From assembly GCF_039614725.1 (NCBI RefSeq), contig NZ_CP154859.1, positions 1,612,001 to 1,676,000 on the forward strand: a stretch of 64,000 nt of DNA, in the 5' to 3' direction. The stretch comes from Thauera sp. JM12B12 (lineage in GTDB: Bacteria > Pseudomonadota > Gammaproteobacteria > Burkholderiales > Rhodocyclaceae). The notes beneath the pieces are model-generated. The model had not been told where the DNA came from. It saw only the letters and a program-made list of their open reading frames with translations, and searched no databases. Positions 30,018-40,753 of the stretch are shown in pieces. The translations under genes and the position numbers were made by a program. Every line of letters begins with the position of its first letter. The stretch's first letter is position 1.

Positions 30018-31220
30018 ATGTACGCAGAACGCGTCCTCTCCGGTATGCGCCCCAGCGGCCGCCTTCACCTCGGCCATTACCATGGCGTGCTCAAGAACTG
30101 GGTGAGGCTGCAGGAGGAGTATCCCTGCCTGTTCTTCGTCGCCGACTGGCATGCGCTCACCACCCACTACGACACGCCCGAGGTGATCGAGAACAGCGTG
30201 TGGGACATGCTGGTCGATTGGCTCGCCGCCGGCATCGACCCCGCGCAGTCCACGCTCTTCATCCAGTCGCAGGTGCCCGAGCACGCCGAGCTCCACCTGC
30301 TGCTGTCGATGATGACGCCGCTCGGCTGGCTCGAGCGCGTGCCGACCTGGAAGGAGCAGCAGGAAAGGATCGAGGGGCGCGACCTGTCGACATACGGGTT
30401 CCTCGGCTATCCACTGCTGCAGTCGGCCGACATCCTGATCTATCGCGCCGACAAGGTGCCGGTGGGGGAGGACCAGGTGCCCCACGTCGAGATCACGCGC
30501 GAGATCGCGCGCCGCTTCAATCACCTCTATGGGCGCGAGCCCGGCTTCGAGGACAAGGCCAGGGATGCCGTCCGCAAACTCGGCGCCAAGCGTGCGCGCC
30601 TGTACCACGACCTGCGTACCCGCTTCCAGCAGGAGGGCGACGAGGAGGCGCTCGAGCAGGCCAAGGCCCTGCTCGACGAGACGCAGAATCTTTCCCTGGG
30701 GGATCGCGAGCGCCTCTATGGCTACCTCGAAGGCAGCGGCAAGATGATCATGGTCGAGCCCGAGGCACTGCTCACGCCTGCCGCGCGCATGCCCGGGCTG
30801 GATGGACAGAAGATGTCCAAGTCCTACGGCAATACGATCAACCTGCGCGAGGACGCCGACAGCGTCACGCGCAAGATCCGCACCATGCAGACCGACCCTG
30901 CCCGCATGCGCCGCACCGACCCCGGCGACCCCGAGCGTTGTCCGGTGTGGCAGCTGCACGCGATCTACTCCGACGAGGACACGCTGAGCTGGGCGCAGCA
31001 GGGCTGCCGCAGCGCGGGCATCGGCTGCCTCGAATGCAAGCAGCCTTTGCTGGAGGCGATTCTCAAGGAGCAGGAGATCCTGCACGAGCGGGCACAGCCG
31101 TACCTGGACGATCCCTCGCTGCTGCGCAGCATCATTGCGGACGGCTGCGAGCGTGCGCGCAAGCTCGCGCAGGAAACGATGCGCGACGTGCGCGAGGCCA
31201 TGGGCCTGGACTACAGTTGA
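30018..31220 (+). CDS. trpS: Tryptophanyl-tRNA synthetase
   Basis: The class I synthetase charges tRNA-Trp. The HIGH-like motif is HLGHYHG and the KMSKS motif is complete in GQKMSKSYGN. At 400 residues it is longer than the 334-residue E. coli enzyme; the extra part is in the C-terminal region, as in many betaproteobacterial TrpS. It follows the M50 gene at four bases and is separated from scpA by 37 bases. Confidence 0.97.
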   Translation: MYAERVLSGMRPSGRLHLGHYHGVLKNWVRLQEEYPCLFFVADWHALTTHYDTPEVIENSVWDMLVDWLAAGIDPAQSTLFIQSQVPEHAELHLLLSMMTPLGWLERVPTWKEQQERIEGRDLSTYGFLGYPLLQSADILIYRADKVPVGEDQVPHVEITREIARRFNHLYGREPGFEDKARDAVRKLGAKRARLYHDLRTRFQQEGDEEALEQAKALLDETQNLSLGDRERLYGYLEGSGKMIMVEPEALLTPAARMPGLDGQKMSKSYGNTINLREDADSVTRKIRTMQTDPARMRRTDPGDPERCPVWQLHAIYSDEDTLSWAQQGCRSAGIGCLECKQPLLEAILKEQEILHERAQPYLDDPSLLRSIIADGCERARKLAQETMRDVREAMGLDYS

Positions 31221-31257
31221 GCGGCACTGGTCTCCGCTCCCTCAGCGTGCCCCGACG

Positions 31258-32088
31258 ATGAATTTTCCGCTGGACCTGGCACCGATCGAGGCCGGTGCGC
31301 CGCTCGATGTCCTTGCGCGCATCTACGGCGAGCCCCTGCTCGAACTGCCCAAAGACCTGTATATTCCGCCCGACGCGTTGCAGGTGTTTCTCGATGCGTT
31401 CGAGGGCCCGCTGGATCTGCTGCTGTACCTGATCCGCAAGGCCAACCTCGACGTGCTCGACATCCCGATGGCTCCGCTCACCGCGCAATACCTCGAATAC
31501 GTGGAGGCGATGCGGGCGACGAACCTGGAGCTTGCCGCGGAGTACCTGCTGATGGCGGCGATGCTGCTCGAGATCAAGTCGCGCATGTTGCTGCCGCGGC
31601 CGCCGCGCGGGAACGCGGAGGAAGAGGACCCGCGTGCGGAGCTCGTCCGCAGGCTGCTCGAGTACGAGCAGATGAAGCTTGCCGCCGCGCGCCTGGATAC
31701 GCTGCCGCGGGTTGAGCGCGACTTCGAGTGGGTTGGGGTGTTCGTCGCCGAGAAGGTGGTCGAACGCCTCCCGGAAGTCAGCCTGCACGACCTGCAGCTC
31801 GCCTGGCTGCGGATCATGAAGAAGGCACGGTTGAACCAGCATCACCGCGTCGGGCGCGAGCAGCTCTCGGTGCGCGAACACATGACGGCGATCCTGCGCA
31901 AGCTTGGCGACGGCAGCTTCGTGGTGTTCGACACCCTGTTCGACGGCCGGCTCGGCCCCGCAGGGCTGGTGGTGAGCTTTCTTGCCGTGCTCGAGCTGGT
32001 GAAGGAAAGACTGGTCGACGTGACCCAGAACGAGGCCTTTGCGCCGATCTACGTGAAGCTGGCAGATGGAACCCGCAACGACGCCTGA
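31258..32088 (+). CDS. scpA: Segregation and condensation protein A
   Basis: The 276-residue kleisin subunit joins SMC and ScpB in the chromosome condensin. The [14 protein letters not shown] block, [17 protein letters not shown] and [21 protein letters not shown] are typical of the N-terminal SMC-neck-binding part; the C-terminal winged helix binds the SMC head. The start at 31258 is preferred because the open frame upstream lies in the trpS end. It overlaps scpB by 23 bases, so the partners are coupled. Confidence 0.95.
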   Translation: MNFPLDLAPIEAGAPLDVLARIYGEPLLELPKDLYIPPDALQVFLDAFEGPLDLLLYLIRKANLDVLDIPMAPLTAQYLEYVEAMRATNLELAAEYLLMAAMLLEIKSRMLLPRPPRGNAEEEDPRAELVRRLLEYEQMKLAAARLDTLPRVERDFEWVGVFVAEKVVERLPEVSLHDLQLAWLRIMKKARLNQHHRVGREQLSVREHMTAILRKLGDGSFVVFDTLFDGRLGPAGLVVSFLAVLELVKERLVDVTQNEAFAPIYVKLADGTRNDA

Positions 32089-32668
32089 GGCGTACCTGCG
32101 CATCGTCGAGGCGGCGCTGCTTGCCGCATCGTCGCCTTTGCCGGTGTCCGAGCTGCGCAAGCTTTTCGACGAGGACCCCGGGCCTGACCTGGTGCGGCGT
32201 CTTCTCGACGCGTTGCGCGCGCAATGGTCCGAGGCCGGACGCGGCGTCGAGCTGGTGCAGGTGGCGAGCGGCTGGCGATTCCAGACGCGGCCTGAGTATC
32301 AGGTCTATCTCGATCGCCTCAAGGAAGAAAAGCCGCCGCGCTATTCGCGGGCGGTCCTGGAAACGCTGGCGATCATCGCCTACCGCCAGCCCGTCACGCG
32401 CGGCGACATCGAGGACATCCGCGGCGTGGCGGTATCGCCCAACGTACTGAAAACCCTCGAATCGCGCGGCTGGGTCGACATCGTCGGCCACCGCGACACC
32501 CCCGGGCGGCCGGCCCTGTTCGCCACCACCCGGCGCTTCCTCGACGAGATGGGCCTGCGCAGCCTGACCGAGCTGCCGGCGCTCACCGAAATCGAAAAAA
32601 TCATGGATCTAGTCGATGTCTCGCAAACCGAACCGGCCGTTGCGCCCGCCCCTGAAGAAGAAGTCTGA
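32066..32668 (+). CDS. scpB: Segregation and condensation protein B
   Basis: The 200-residue product contains two winged-helix domains, seen in [13 protein letters not shown], the [23 protein letters not shown] block and [18 protein letters not shown]. ScpB dimers bind the ScpA linker in the SMC complex. Its start lies inside scpA (23-base overlap) and its own end lies inside rluB (53-base overlap), so the three genes form one tightly coupled unit. Confidence 0.95.
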   Translation: MEPATTPEAYLRIVEAALLAASSPLPVSELRKLFDEDPGPDLVRRLLDALRAQWSEAGRGVELVQVASGWRFQTRPEYQVYLDRLKEEKPPRYSRAVLETLAIIAYRQPVTRGDIEDIRGVAVSPNVLKTLESRGWVDIVGHRDTPGRPALFATTRRFLDEMGLRSLTELPALTEIEKIMDLVDVSQTEPAVAPAPEEEV

Positions 32669-33770
32669 CGCGATCGAGATCCTCGATCGCGACCCGCGCG
32701 CCTCCCACAGCGGGTCGCGCGACGAGGACGCCCAGCCAAGCCGCAAGGATGCGCATCTCAATGCCGATCCGCGTGGCCCGCGAGCGCCGCGCCCACCCCG
32801 TGCGGGCGGCGCGCCGGCGCCGCGCAGGCCGCGCATCGAGGGTGATCCGGTCCGCCATCCCGATGCCCACCGCTCCGCGCTCGGGCAGCCAGAGGGCGGC
32901 GAGCGCCGCGGTCGCAGCGCGGGCGGCGGGCGCAACGCGCCCACCACGCTCACCGAGCCCGAGCGCCTGCAGAAGGTGCTTGCCCAGGCGGGGGTCGCGT
33001 CGCGGCGCGAGATCGAGGAGTGGGTGGTGGCCGGTCGTATCTCAGTCAACGGCCTGCCTGCCTCGCTCGGGCAGAAGATCGGCCCTGGCGACCGCGTCAA
33101 GGTCAATGGCAAGCTGATTCCGCTGCGCTTCACCCAGCGCTCGCCGCGCGTGCTGATCTACCACAAGCCCGAGGGCGAAATCGTTTCCCGCGACGACCCT
33201 GAAGGCCGCCCCACGGTGTTCGAGCGCCTGCCCCTGCTGCGCAAGGGACGGTGGCTGGCGGTAGGGCGGCTCGACTTCAATACCTCGGGTCTGCTGCTGT
33301 TTACCAACGACGGCGACCTCGCCAACAAGCTGATGCATCCGCGCTACGAACTCGAGCGCGAGTACGCGGTGCGCATCCTCGGCGAACTCAACGAGGAGCA
33401 GGCGAAGTCGCTCACCGAGGGCATCCAGCTCGAGGATGGTCCGGCGAAGTTCAACCTGCTGCGGGACGAGGGGGGCGAGGGCGCCAACCACTGGTATCGG
33501 GTGACCATCTCGGAGGGTCGCAACCGCGAGGTGCGTCGCATGTTCGAGGCCGTCGGTCTCACCGTGAGCAGGCTGATGCGCGTGCGCTACGGCAGTGTCG
33601 AGCTCCCCGCCCGTCTCAAGCGTGGCATGTGGATGGAGATGCCCGAGCCGGAGGCTTGCGCGCTTGCCGGTCTGCCTGCGCCGCAGCAGAGCCGGCAGCA
33701 GGACGAGCGCGCGAAGCGCCCGGTGAAGCTGCATCGCACGCAGCCGCGTGCCGGGGTGAAGCCACGCTGA
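32616..33770 (+). CDS. rluB: 23S rRNA pseudouridine synthase RluB
   Basis: The 384-residue enzyme makes pseudouridine 2605 in 23S rRNA. An S4-like RNA-binding domain ([21 protein letters not shown]) precedes the synthase domain with the catalytic Asp in [18 protein letters not shown] and the [15 protein letters not shown] block. The N-terminal 108 residues and the last 35 are Arg/Pro/Gly/Lys-rich and disordered, as is common in RluB. The start at 32616 lies 53 bases inside scpB; a later start would still leave the S4 domain whole, so the first residues are less certain. Confidence 0.94.
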   Translation: MSRKPNRPLRPPLKKKSDAIEILDRDPRASHSGSRDEDAQPSRKDAHLNADPRGPRAPRPPRAGGAPAPRRPRIEGDPVRHPDAHRSALGQPEGGERRGRSAGGGRNAPTTLTEPERLQKVLAQAGVASRREIEEWVVAGRISVNGLPASLGQKIGPGDRVKVNGKLIPLRFTQRSPRVLIYHKPEGEIVSRDDPEGRPTVFERLPLLRKGRWLAVGRLDFNTSGLLLFTNDGDLANKLMHPRYELEREYAVRILGELNEEQAKSLTEGIQLEDGPAKFNLLRDEGGEGANHWYRVTISEGRNREVRRMFEAVGLTVSRLMRVRYGSVELPARLKRGMWMEMPEPEACALAGLPAPQQSRQQDERAKRPVKLHRTQPRAGVKPR

Positions 33771-33861
33771 GGGTGTCGACTGCGGCCGTGACGGGGCGTC
33801 GCGGCGAGCGTAATCCGACGGCCGCCGTTGCCGGAGCGAGCGCCTTGCATCGTGCAAGCGT

Positions 33862-33891
33862 TTGCCCGGCCGGCGGTTTTCGCGCTATACT
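33862..33891 (+). promoter_or_regulatory. Candidate promoter for the rimP-nusA-infB leader
   Basis: TTGCCC (33862-33867) and TATACT (33886-33891) are separated by 18 bases; a start near 33898 is expected. Four of six -35 and five of six -10 positions match sigma-70 consensus. Confidence 0.6.
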
Positions 33892-34025
33892 CCTGCGGCT
33901 TTGATGGATGGCTTTTCCATATCGTGTTCTCCTTTCTGCGCCGGGTGCGTGGATCGGTGATCGTATGGTTCCTGTCTGTCATGCGGTTGTGACCAGCGGT
34001 CGTTTCTTGCAGGGGCAATTGTTTG

Positions 34026-34050
34026 ATGGGCGTTTCGCCCATTTTTTATT
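34026..34050 (+). terminator. Intrinsic terminator or attenuator in the rimP leader
   Basis: ATGGGCG pairs with CGCCCAT around a TTT loop (34026-34042) and is followed at once by TTTTTATT. The T-run is on the plus strand, so it would stop transcription just before rimP unless relieved. Confidence 0.8.
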
Positions 34051-34104
34051 TGTGGCGCCCGTCGGGGCGTCGGTCGAGCAGCGTTTGAGTGGCGGGTCGA
34101 GGAC

Positions 34105-34539
34105 ATGCGAGCGGATGTCGAGCAGTTGATCGAGCAGGTGGTGACGGGTCTTGGATACGAGCTCGTGGATGTCGAGTTCTCGCCCAAGGGCCGGCTGCTG
34201 CGCGTCTTTCTCGACATCGAGCGCGGCATCACGGTCGATGACTGTGCCACCGTGAGCAACCAGCTTCAGCGCGTGTTCGAGGTCGAGAACGTGGACTACG
34301 ACCGGCTCGAGGTGTCCTCGCCGGGGCTCGACCGCCCGCTGAAGAAGCTGGCCGATTTCGAACGCTTTGCCGGCGAGCAGGCGCAGGTGCGACTGTCGCT
34401 GCCGATCGGCAATCAACGCAATTTCGTCGGCGTGATCGAGGGGGTGCGCGAAGGCGCGGTGGCGCTGCGCACCGAGAAGGGCGAGGTGCTGCTGCCCTTC
34501 GGCGACATCGAGAAAGCACGCCTGGTACCCCAATTTTGA
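34105..34539 (+). CDS. rimP: Ribosome maturation factor RimP
   Basis: The 144-residue protein helps early 30S assembly. The EQVVTGLGYELVDVEFSPKGR beginning, the LRVFLDIERGITVDDCATVS block and VSSPGLDRPLKK are family signatures. GAGGAC lies just before ATG 34105. It is the first gene after the leader terminator and heads the rimP-nusA-infB group; NusA, encoded next, autoregulates the matching operon in E. coli. Confidence 0.96.
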   Translation: MRADVEQLIEQVVTGLGYELVDVEFSPKGRLLRVFLDIERGITVDDCATVSNQLQRVFEVENVDYDRLEVSSPGLDRPLKKLADFERFAGEQAQVRLSLPIGNQRNFVGVIEGVREGAVALRTEKGEVLLPFGDIEKARLVPQF

Positions 34540-34566
34540 GACTGTGGATGTGGAGGTTTTACTGAA

Positions 34567-36042
34567 ATGAGCCGCGAGATTCTGCTGCTTGTCGATGCTC
34601 TGGCGCGCGAGAAGAACGTCGCCAAGGAGATCGTTTTTTCCGCGCTCGAAACCGCCTTGGCCTCCGCGACCAAGAAGCGCATCCACGACGACGCCGACGT
34701 GGTGGTCGCGATCGATCGCGACACCGGTGACTACACCTCGAAGCGGCGCTGGCTGGTGATGCTCGACGAAGAGGTCACCAACGACGAGGCCGAGATGGGC
34801 ATCATCGACGCCCGCGAGCTGCGCGCCGACGTGCAGATCGGCGACTACATGGAAGAAGAGCTCGAGCCGATCGACTTCGGCCGCATCGGCGCCCAGGCCG
34901 CCAAGCAGGTCATCCTGCAGAAGATCCGCGACGCCGAGCGCGAGCAGGTGCTCAACGACTTCCTCGACCGCAAGGAATTCCTCGTCTCCGGTTCGATCAA
35001 GCGCATGGAACGCGGCAACGCGATCATCGAGGTCGGCCGCATGGAAGCCGTGCTGCCGCGCGACCAGCAGATCCCGCGCGAGAACCTGCGCGTCGGCGAC
35101 CGCGTGAAGGCCTTCCTGTTGCGCATCGACCGCGGCGCCCGTGGTCCGCAGCTGGTGCTGTCGCGCACCGCGCCCGAGTTCCTGATGAAGCTGTTCGAGC
35201 TCGAGGTCCCCGAGATCGAGGACGGCCTGCTCGAGCTCAAGGCCTGCGCCCGCGACCCCGGATTGCGCGCCAAGATCGCGGTCAAGTCCAACGATCAGCG
35301 CATCGACCCGATCGGCACCTGCGTCGGCCTGCGCGGCTCGCGCGTCACCGCGGTGCGCAACGAGATCGGCGGCGAGCAGATCGACATCATCGTATGGTCG
35401 TCCGATCCTGCCCAGTTCGTGGTCGCCGCCCTGCAGCCGGCCGAAGTGGTCTCCATCGTGGTCGATGAAGAGGCGCATGCGATGGACGTGGTGGTCGACG
35501 AGAACAATCTCGCGATCGCCATCGGCCGCAATGGCCAGAACGTCAAGCTCGCCTCCGAGCTCACCGGGTGGACGATCAACCTGATGAGCGAGCAGGAGTC
35601 CGCCGAGAAGACCGCGCAGGAACAGCAGGGCCTGCGTGCCCTGTTCATGGAAAAGCTGGATGTTGACGAGGAACTCGCCGATATCCTGATCGAGGAAGGT
35701 TTCTCCTCGCTCGAGGAGGTGGCCTACGTGCCGCTCGCCGAGATGCTGGAGATCGAGGCCTTCGACGAGGACACGGTCAACGAGCTGCGCAACCGCGCAC
35801 GCAACGTGCTGCTGACCGAGGCCATCGTCACCGAGGAGCAGCTGGAGAACGTCTCCGACGACCTGCTCGGCCTCGAAGGCATGGAAAAGTCGCTGGCCGC
35901 CAAACTGGCCCAGCAGGGCATTCGTACCCGCGACGACCTCGCCGACCTCGCGGTCGACGAACTGGTCGAGATGGCCGGGATCGACGAAGAAAGAGCCAAG
36001 GCGCTGATTTCCGTTGCGCGCGCCCATTGGTTCGAAGAATGA
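34567..36042 (+). CDS. nusA: Transcription termination/antitermination protein NusA
   Basis: The 491-residue RNA-polymerase-binding factor has the N-terminal polymerase-binding domain, S1 ([18 protein letters not shown]), two KH domains ([17 protein letters not shown] and [18 protein letters not shown]), and two acidic C-terminal repeats. The last repeat ends [26 protein letters not shown]. NusA promotes pausing, intrinsic termination, and antitermination on rRNA operons. GGAGG precedes the start. It lies 13 bases before infB, whose start is preceded by GGGAGGG. Confidence 0.98.
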   Translation: MSREILLLVDALAREKNVAKEIVFSALETALASATKKRIHDDADVVVAIDRDTGDYTSKRRWLVMLDEEVTNDEAEMGIIDARELRADVQIGDYMEEELEPIDFGRIGAQAAKQVILQKIRDAEREQVLNDFLDRKEFLVSGSIKRMERGNAIIEVGRMEAVLPRDQQIPRENLRVGDRVKAFLLRIDRGARGPQLVLSRTAPEFLMKLFELEVPEIEDGLLELKACARDPGLRAKIAVKSNDQRIDPIGTCVGLRGSRVTAVRNEIGGEQIDIIVWSSDPAQFVVAALQPAEVVSIVVDEEAHAMDVVVDENNLAIAIGRNGQNVKLASELTGWTINLMSEQESAEKTAQEQQGLRALFMEKLDVDEELADILIEEGFSSLEEVAYVPLAEMLEIEAFDEDTVNELRNRARNVLLTEAIVTEEQLENVSDDLLGLEGMEKSLAAKLAQQGIRTRDDLADLAVDELVEMAGIDEERAKALISVARAHWFEE

Positions 36043-36055
36043 TGGGAGGGCTGTA

Positions 36056-38908
36056 ATGGAACAGATGAGCGTGACCCAGTTTGCCGGCGAACTGAAAATG
36101 CCGGCCGCGGTGCTGCTCGAGCAGTTGAAGCGCGCGGGCGTCGATAAATCCGGCGCCGCAGACCTGCTCACCGAACAGGACAAGGCCAAGCTGTTGGAAT
36201 ACCTGCGCCGTTCGCACGGTGACACCCAGCCCAAGGGCAAGATCACCCTGACGCGCAAGCAGACCACCGAGATCCGGGCTACGGACTCGACCGGGCGCGC
36301 CCGCACGGTCCAGGTCGAGGTGCGCAAGAAGCGCACCTTCGTCAAGCGTGACGAGCTCGCCGAGCAGTCGCCGTCCGTCGCGGAGTCCATGGAGGCCCCC
36401 GCGCAGATCGAGGAGCCGGTGGTCGCGGCAGCCCCCGAGGCCGTGGTCGAGGCGCCTGCCGTCGCGCCCGCCGTCATCGAAGCGGTCGCTCCCGAGGTCC
36501 CCGTGCAGCCCGAGCCCGCAGCGGTCGAGGCGCCGCCCGTGGTCGAAGCGGCCGCGGTCGAGGAGCCTGCGCCGAGCGCGGCCGAGGCGCCGCGCGCGCG
36601 GGATGCTGCGACGCCGGCGGCAAAGTCTGCGCCGGTCGAAGCCCCTGCTGCGCCGACGGTCACGACCGTGCTGAGCAAGCCGCTGCCGCTGTCCGAGATC
36701 CTCAGCGACGAGGAAATCGCGGCGCGCAAGCGCGATGAGGAGCGACAGCGTGCGCTCAAGGAGCGTCAGGCGGCCGATCTGCGTGCACGTCAGGAACGCG
36801 AGGCGGCGGCGCGTGCCGCGGCCGAAGCGCGCAAGGCCGAAGAGGAAGCCCGCCTGCGCGCCGAGCAGCAGAAGAAGGAGGAGCCCGCGAAGGCGGCCAA
36901 GGCCACCACCGGTACCCTCCATCGTCCGGCCAAGACCGATGACAAGCCCGCCAGCCGCGAGGTCAAGCGTGGCGCGCCGGCGCCGGCGCGCGAGGCCGAA
37001 GGCGCCGGCAAGCGCCGTGGCGGCATGAAGACGCGCGGCGAGGTCGGTGCCACCACCGGCAGCAACTGGCGCGGCGCCGGCAAGGGCGGTGGCCGTCACG
37101 GCCGCCACCAGCAGGACGACCGTTCGTCCTTCCAGGCGCCCACCGAGCCGATCGTGCATGAAGTGCATGTGCCGGAGACGATCACCGTCGCCGATCTCGC
37201 CCACAAGATGGCGGTGAAGGCGACCGAGGTCATCAAGGCGCTCATGAAGATGGGCTCCATGGTCACCATCAACCAGGTGCTCGATCAGGAAACCGCGATG
37301 ATCATCGTCGAGGAGATGGGGCACGTGGCGGTTGCTGCCAAGCTCGACGATCCCGACGCCTTCCTTCAGGAGAGCGACGCGCACAAGGACGCCGAGGTGT
37401 TGCCGCGCGCGCCGGTCGTCACCGTCATGGGTCACGTCGACCACGGCAAGACCTCGCTTCTCGACTACATCCGCCGCGCCAAGGTCGCCGCCGGCGAGTT
37501 CGGCGGCATCACCCAGCACATCGGCGCTTACCACGTCGAGACTGCGCGCGGCATGCTCACCTTCCTCGACACCCCGGGCCACGAGGCCTTCACGGCGATG
37601 CGTGCCCGCGGTGCCAAGGCCACCGACATCGTCATCCTGGTGGTGGCGGCCGATGACGGCGTGATGCCGCAGACGCGCGAAGCCATCCACCACGCCAAGG
37701 CGGCCGGCGTGCCGCTGGTGGTGGCGATCAACAAGATCGACAAGCCTGACGCCAACCCCGAGCGCGTGACCCAGGAGCTGATCGCCGAGGAGGTGATCCC
37801 CGAGGCCTACGGCGGCGACACGATGTTCGTGCCGGTGTCGGCGAAGAAGGGTACCGGCATCGACGAGCTGCTCGAGGCCGTGCTGCTGCAGGCCGAAGTG
37901 CTCGAGCTCACCGCGCCCAAGGACACGCCGGCCAAGGGCCTGATCATCGAGGCCCGCCTCGACAAGGGGCGCGGCCCGGTGGCCTCGCTGCTGGTGCAGT
38001 CCGGTACCCTGAGGAAGGGCGACGTGCTGCTGGCCGGTGCCACCTTCGGCCGCATCCGCGCGATGCTCGACGAGAACGGCAAGCAGATCGACGAAGCGGG
38101 TCCGTCCATTCCGGTGGAGATCCTCGGTCTGTCGGACGTGCCCGCCGCGGGCGACGAGGCGATCGCGCTCGCCGACGAGAAGAAGGCGCGCGAGATCGCG
38201 CTCTTCCGCCAGGGCAAGTTCCGCGACGTCAAGCTCGCCAAGCAGCAGGCTGCAAAGCTCGAGAGCATGTTCGAGCAGATGGCCGAGGGCGAGGTCAAGA
38301 GCCTGCCGCTGATCATCAAGGCCGACGTGCAGGGCTCGCAGGAGGCACTCGTTCAGTCGCTGCAGAAGCTGTCGACCGACGAGGTCCGGGTCAACGTCAT
38401 CCACGCGGCGGTCGGCGCGATCAGCGAGTCCGACGTCAACCTGGCGCAGGCGTCGGGCGCGGTCATCATCGGCTTCAACATGCGGGCCGACGCCGGCGCG
38501 CGCAAGCTGGCCGAGACCTTCGGGGTCGATATCCGCTACTACAACATCATCTACGACGCGGTGGATGAGGTGAAGGCGGCGCTGTCGGGCATGCTGGCGC
38601 CGGAGAAGCGTGAGGAAGTGACCGGCCTGGTCGAGATCCGCCAGGTGTTCACGATCTCCAAGGTGGGTTCGATCGCCGGTTGCTACGTGCTCGAAGGGGT
38701 GGTGCGACGCAACTCGCACGTGCGCCTGCTGCGCAACCACACCGTGCTGTGGACCGGCGAGCTCGAGTCGCTCAAGCGCTTCAAGGACGACGTCAAGGAA
38801 GTCAAGTTCGGCTACGAGTGCGGCCTGCAGCTGCGCAACTACAACGACATCAAGGAAGGCGACCAGCTCGAGGTCTTCGAGATCAAGGAAGTGGCGAGGA
38901 CCCTGTAA
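36056..38908 (+). CDS. infB: Translation initiation factor IF-2
   Basis: The 950-residue GTPase positions fMet-tRNA at initiation. Domains: N-terminal IF2N motif ([22 protein letters not shown]), a 300-residue Ala/Pro/Glu- then Arg/Lys-rich disordered stretch, a second IF2N motif ([18 protein letters not shown]), the G domain with G1 GHVDHGKT at 459-466, DTPGHEAF and NKIDKP, then domains II-IV. The start at 36056 has a strong GGGAGGG site; an ATG nine bases later is an alternative. The long N-terminal part often hides internal starts in this family; none is called here. Confidence 0.98.
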   Translation: MEQMSVTQFAGELKMPAAVLLEQLKRAGVDKSGAADLLTEQDKAKLLEYLRRSHGDTQPKGKITLTRKQTTEIRATDSTGRARTVQVEVRKKRTFVKRDELAEQSPSVAESMEAPAQIEEPVVAAAPEAVVEAPAVAPAVIEAVAPEVPVQPEPAAVEAPPVVEAAAVEEPAPSAAEAPRARDAATPAAKSAPVEAPAAPTVTTVLSKPLPLSEILSDEEIAARKRDEERQRALKERQAADLRARQEREAAARAAAEARKAEEEARLRAEQQKKEEPAKAAKATTGTLHRPAKTDDKPASREVKRGAPAPAREAEGAGKRRGGMKTRGEVGATTGSNWRGAGKGGGRHGRHQQDDRSSFQAPTEPIVHEVHVPETITVADLAHKMAVKATEVIKALMKMGSMVTINQVLDQETAMIIVEEMGHVAVAAKLDDPDAFLQESDAHKDAEVLPRAPVVTVMGHVDHGKTSLLDYIRRAKVAAGEFGGITQHIGAYHVETARGMLTFLDTPGHEAFTAMRARGAKATDIVILVVAADDGVMPQTREAIHHAKAAGVPLVVAINKIDKPDANPERVTQELIAEEVIPEAYGGDTMFVPVSAKKGTGIDELLEAVLLQAEVLELTAPKDTPAKGLIIEARLDKGRGPVASLLVQSGTLRKGDVLLAGATFGRIRAMLDENGKQIDEAGPSIPVEILGLSDVPAAGDEAIALADEKKAREIALFRQGKFRDVKLAKQQAAKLESMFEQMAEGEVKSLPLIIKADVQGSQEALVQSLQKLSTDEVRVNVIHAAVGAISESDVNLAQASGAVIIGFNMRADAGARKLAETFGVDIRYYNIIYDAVDEVKAALSGMLAPEKREEVTGLVEIRQVFTISKVGSIAGCYVLEGVVRRNSHVRLLRNHTVLWTGELESLKRFKDDVKEVKFGYECGLQLRNYNDIKEGDQLEVFEIKEVARTL

Positions 38909-38911
38909 GCG

Positions 38912-39331
38912 ATGCCCAAGGAGTATTCCCGCAGCCAGCGCGTGGTGGAGCAGATCCGCCGCGAGCTGGCCGAGCTGATCAGGCTGGAGGTGAAGGATCC
39001 GCGCGTCGGTTTCATCACCCTCACCGACGTCGAGATCACCCCCGACTATGCCCACGCCAAGGTGTTCTTCACGAACATGACCGGCGAGGCAGACGTGCCC
39101 GGGATCCTGCAGGGCTTGCGCCGCGCGAGCGGTTTCCTGCGCCGTGAGCTCGGCCGCCGCATCCGCATCCATACCATTCCCGAGCTCCACTTCCACTACG
39201 ACCGTTCGGTGGAGGAGGGCTCGCGTCTGTCGCAGCTGATCGACGCGGTGGTGAAGGAGGACGAGGCCCGTCATCAGGACGAGCCCGCTGACGGCGCCGC
39301 CGCCCGGGACGATGACGGCACCCGCGCCTGA
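38912..39331 (+). CDS. rbfA: Ribosome-binding factor A
   Basis: The 139-residue KH-fold protein assists 30S maturation and cold adaptation. Signatures are the [37 protein letters not shown] start and [22 protein letters not shown]. The start is three bases after infB. A short acidic, Ala-rich tail overlaps the first 20 bases of truB in another frame, so the two are coupled. Confidence 0.97.
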   Translation: MPKEYSRSQRVVEQIRRELAELIRLEVKDPRVGFITLTDVEITPDYAHAKVFFTNMTGEADVPGILQGLRRASGFLRRELGRRIRIHTIPELHFHYDRSVEEGSRLSQLIDAVVKEDEARHQDEPADGAAARDDDGTRA

Positions 39332-40295
39332 GGCCGTCGCGCTTGCCAGGCGAGCGAAGCGTCCGCAACAGCCGCAGCGCAAGATCATCCGCCGTGCGGT
39401 CGATGGCGTACTGCTGCTCGACAAGCCCCAGGGCGTGAGCTCGAACGGTGCGCTGCAGACCGCGCGTCGCCTGCTCAACGCCGCCAAGGCTGGCCACACC
39501 GGAACCCTCGATCCGATGGCGAGCGGGCTCTTGCCGCTCACCTTCGGCGAGGCCACCAAGTTCTCGCAGATGCTGCTTGACGCCGACAAGAAATACGAGG
39601 CGGTGGTGCAGCTCGGCGTGGAGACCGACAGCGGCGACGCGGAAGGTAAGGTCCTGGCCACGCACACGGTGACGGTGGAGCGCGCCGCGCTGGAGGCCGT
39701 GCTCGAACGCTTCCGGGGCGAGATCGAGCAGGTGCCGCCGATGTATTCGGCGCTCAAGCGCGACGGTAAGGCGCTGTACGAGTACGCGCGTGCGGGCATC
39801 GAGCTCGAGCGTGAGGCGCGCCGGGTCACGATCCATGCGCTCGAGCTGCTCGAGTTCAGCGGCGAGCGATTTACGATTCGCGTTCATTGCAGCAAGGGCA
39901 CCTACATCCGCAGCCTGGCGATGGACATCGGTGCCGCACTTGGCTGCGGTGCCCATCTCGCGGCGCTGCGACGTACCGCGATCGGCGGTTTCGACCTCTC
40001 CGCTGCGGTCACGCTGGAGGCCCTTGAAGCGGCTGGCGAGGGCGCGCGCGATGCACTGCTCGCGCCGGTCGATGCGCTGGTTGCCGGCTTTCCAGTGCTG
40101 CGGCTTGATGCCGAGGCGGCGCGTGGTCTGCTGCAGGGGCGCACGCTCGCGCTGGCGGGCGCGCAGCCTGGCGCGAAGGTGCGCGCCTACGGTCCCGACG
40201 GCTTCCTCGGCCTGGCGCAATGGCAGGACGACGGACGCCTCGCCGCGCGCCGGCTGATCGCCACCGGTAGCCTCGCCGACGATGCATCAGCATGA
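39312..40295 (+). CDS. truB: tRNA pseudouridine(55) synthase
   Basis: The 327-residue enzyme makes pseudouridine 55 in the T-loop of most tRNAs. The [14 protein letters not shown] start, catalytic Asp in [32 protein letters not shown] and the [18 protein letters not shown] block are characteristic. The N-terminal 20 residues are extra and basic. A C-terminal PUA-like part follows (AAGL...[11 protein letters not shown]). It starts inside the rbfA end by 20 bases. The last gene before the rpsO promoter. Confidence 0.97.
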   Translation: MTAPAPEAVALARRAKRPQQPQRKIIRRAVDGVLLLDKPQGVSSNGALQTARRLLNAAKAGHTGTLDPMASGLLPLTFGEATKFSQMLLDADKKYEAVVQLGVETDSGDAEGKVLATHTVTVERAALEAVLERFRGEIEQVPPMYSALKRDGKALYEYARAGIELEREARRVTIHALELLEFSGERFTIRVHCSKGTYIRSLAMDIGAALGCGAHLAALRRTAIGGFDLSAAVTLEALEAAGEGARDALLAPVDALVAGFPVLRLDAEAARGLLQGRTLALAGAQPGAKVRAYGPDGFLGLAQWQDDGRLAARRLIATGSLADDASA

Positions 40296-40301
40296 TTTTG
40301 A

Positions 40302-40331
40302 TTGAGTAACTGGCGCCGCTATGGGTATAAT
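40302..40331 (+). promoter_or_regulatory. rpsO promoter
   Basis: TTGAGT (40302-40307) and a perfect TATAAT (40326-40331) are separated by 18 bases. The transcript would start near 40338, about 35 bases before the rpsO ATG. Confidence 0.75.
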
Positions 40332-40372
40332 CCGCGGCTTCTGATTGGCAGAAAACACGAGTAATCACACAC

Positions 40373-40642
40373 ATGGCTCTTGATACCGCATCCAAGTCGA
40401 AGATCGTCTCCGACTTCCAGCGCGCCCAGGGCGACACCGGTTCCCCGGAAGTCCAGATCGCGCTCCTGACCGCCCGCATCAACGGGCTCGCCCCCCACTT
40501 CAAGGAGCACGGCAAGGATCACCATTCCCGCCGTGGCCTGCTGAAGATGGTCAGCCAGCGCCGCAAGCTGCTGGACTACCTGAAGGGCCGCAACGCTGAA
40601 AGCTACCGCACCCTCATCGAGCGTCTGGGCCTGCGCAAGTAA
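40373..40642 (+). CDS. rpsO: 30S ribosomal protein S15
   Basis: The 89-residue protein matches S15 over its length: [49 protein letters not shown]. It binds 16S rRNA at the platform. It has its own strong promoter and an intrinsic terminator after it, followed by pnp, the conserved rpsO-pnp arrangement. Confidence 0.99.
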   Translation: MALDTASKSKIVSDFQRAQGDTGSPEVQIALLTARINGLAPHFKEHGKDHHSRRGLLKMVSQRRKLLDYLKGRNAESYRTLIERLGLRK

Positions 40643-40690
40643 TTGGCGTCCGTGACGAGCCCGACAGCGCCGATCAGGGCGAAGTAAGCC

Positions 40691-40734
40691 AGCAAAGCCG
40701 GTGCGTGCCCCTGCGGCCGCGCCGGCTTTTTGCT
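40691..40734 (+). terminator. Terminator between rpsO and pnp
   Basis: AAAGCCGG (40694-40701) pairs with CCGGCTTT (40722-40729), extended by an outer AGC/GCT, and is followed by TTTTTGCT on the plus strand. The loop of 20 bases contains an inner GC-rich pairing. It partly separates rpsO from pnp, like the t1 terminator of E. coli; read-through would still reach pnp. Confidence 0.75.
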
Positions 40735-40753
40735 ATTCGTTCGCCGCGTTCGA

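Larger units (their letters stand above)
33771..34104 (+). other. rluB-rimP intergenic region with leader transcript
   Basis: This 334-base region has no protein gene and no tRNA (E. coli has metY here). It holds a sigma-70-like promoter at 33862-33891, about 130 bases of transcript with a small ATGGA/TCCAT hairpin near its start, an intrinsic terminator at 34026-34050, and then 54 bases to rimP. A pairing of GGGCG (34028-34032, terminator left arm) with CGCCC (34056-34060) would compete with the terminator. The unit is either an attenuated leader of the rimP-nusA-infB operon or a separate small RNA. Confidence 0.6.

Noticed and set aside
33898..34020. Possible tRNA in the rimP leader, as metY in E. 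coli
   Set aside because: No acceptor stem, no GTTCRA T-loop and no cloverleaf can be folded.
36360..36660. Repeat-like Ala/Pro/Glu coding stretch inside infB
   Set aside because: It is the normal disordered linker of IF-2; the repeats are imperfect and in frame, not a CRISPR or tandem array.
35828..39829. A 1333-codon minus-strand open frame opposite nusA-infB-rbfA-truB
   Set aside because: Spans several real plus-strand genes and their boundaries; composition is that of an antisense shadow, not a protein.
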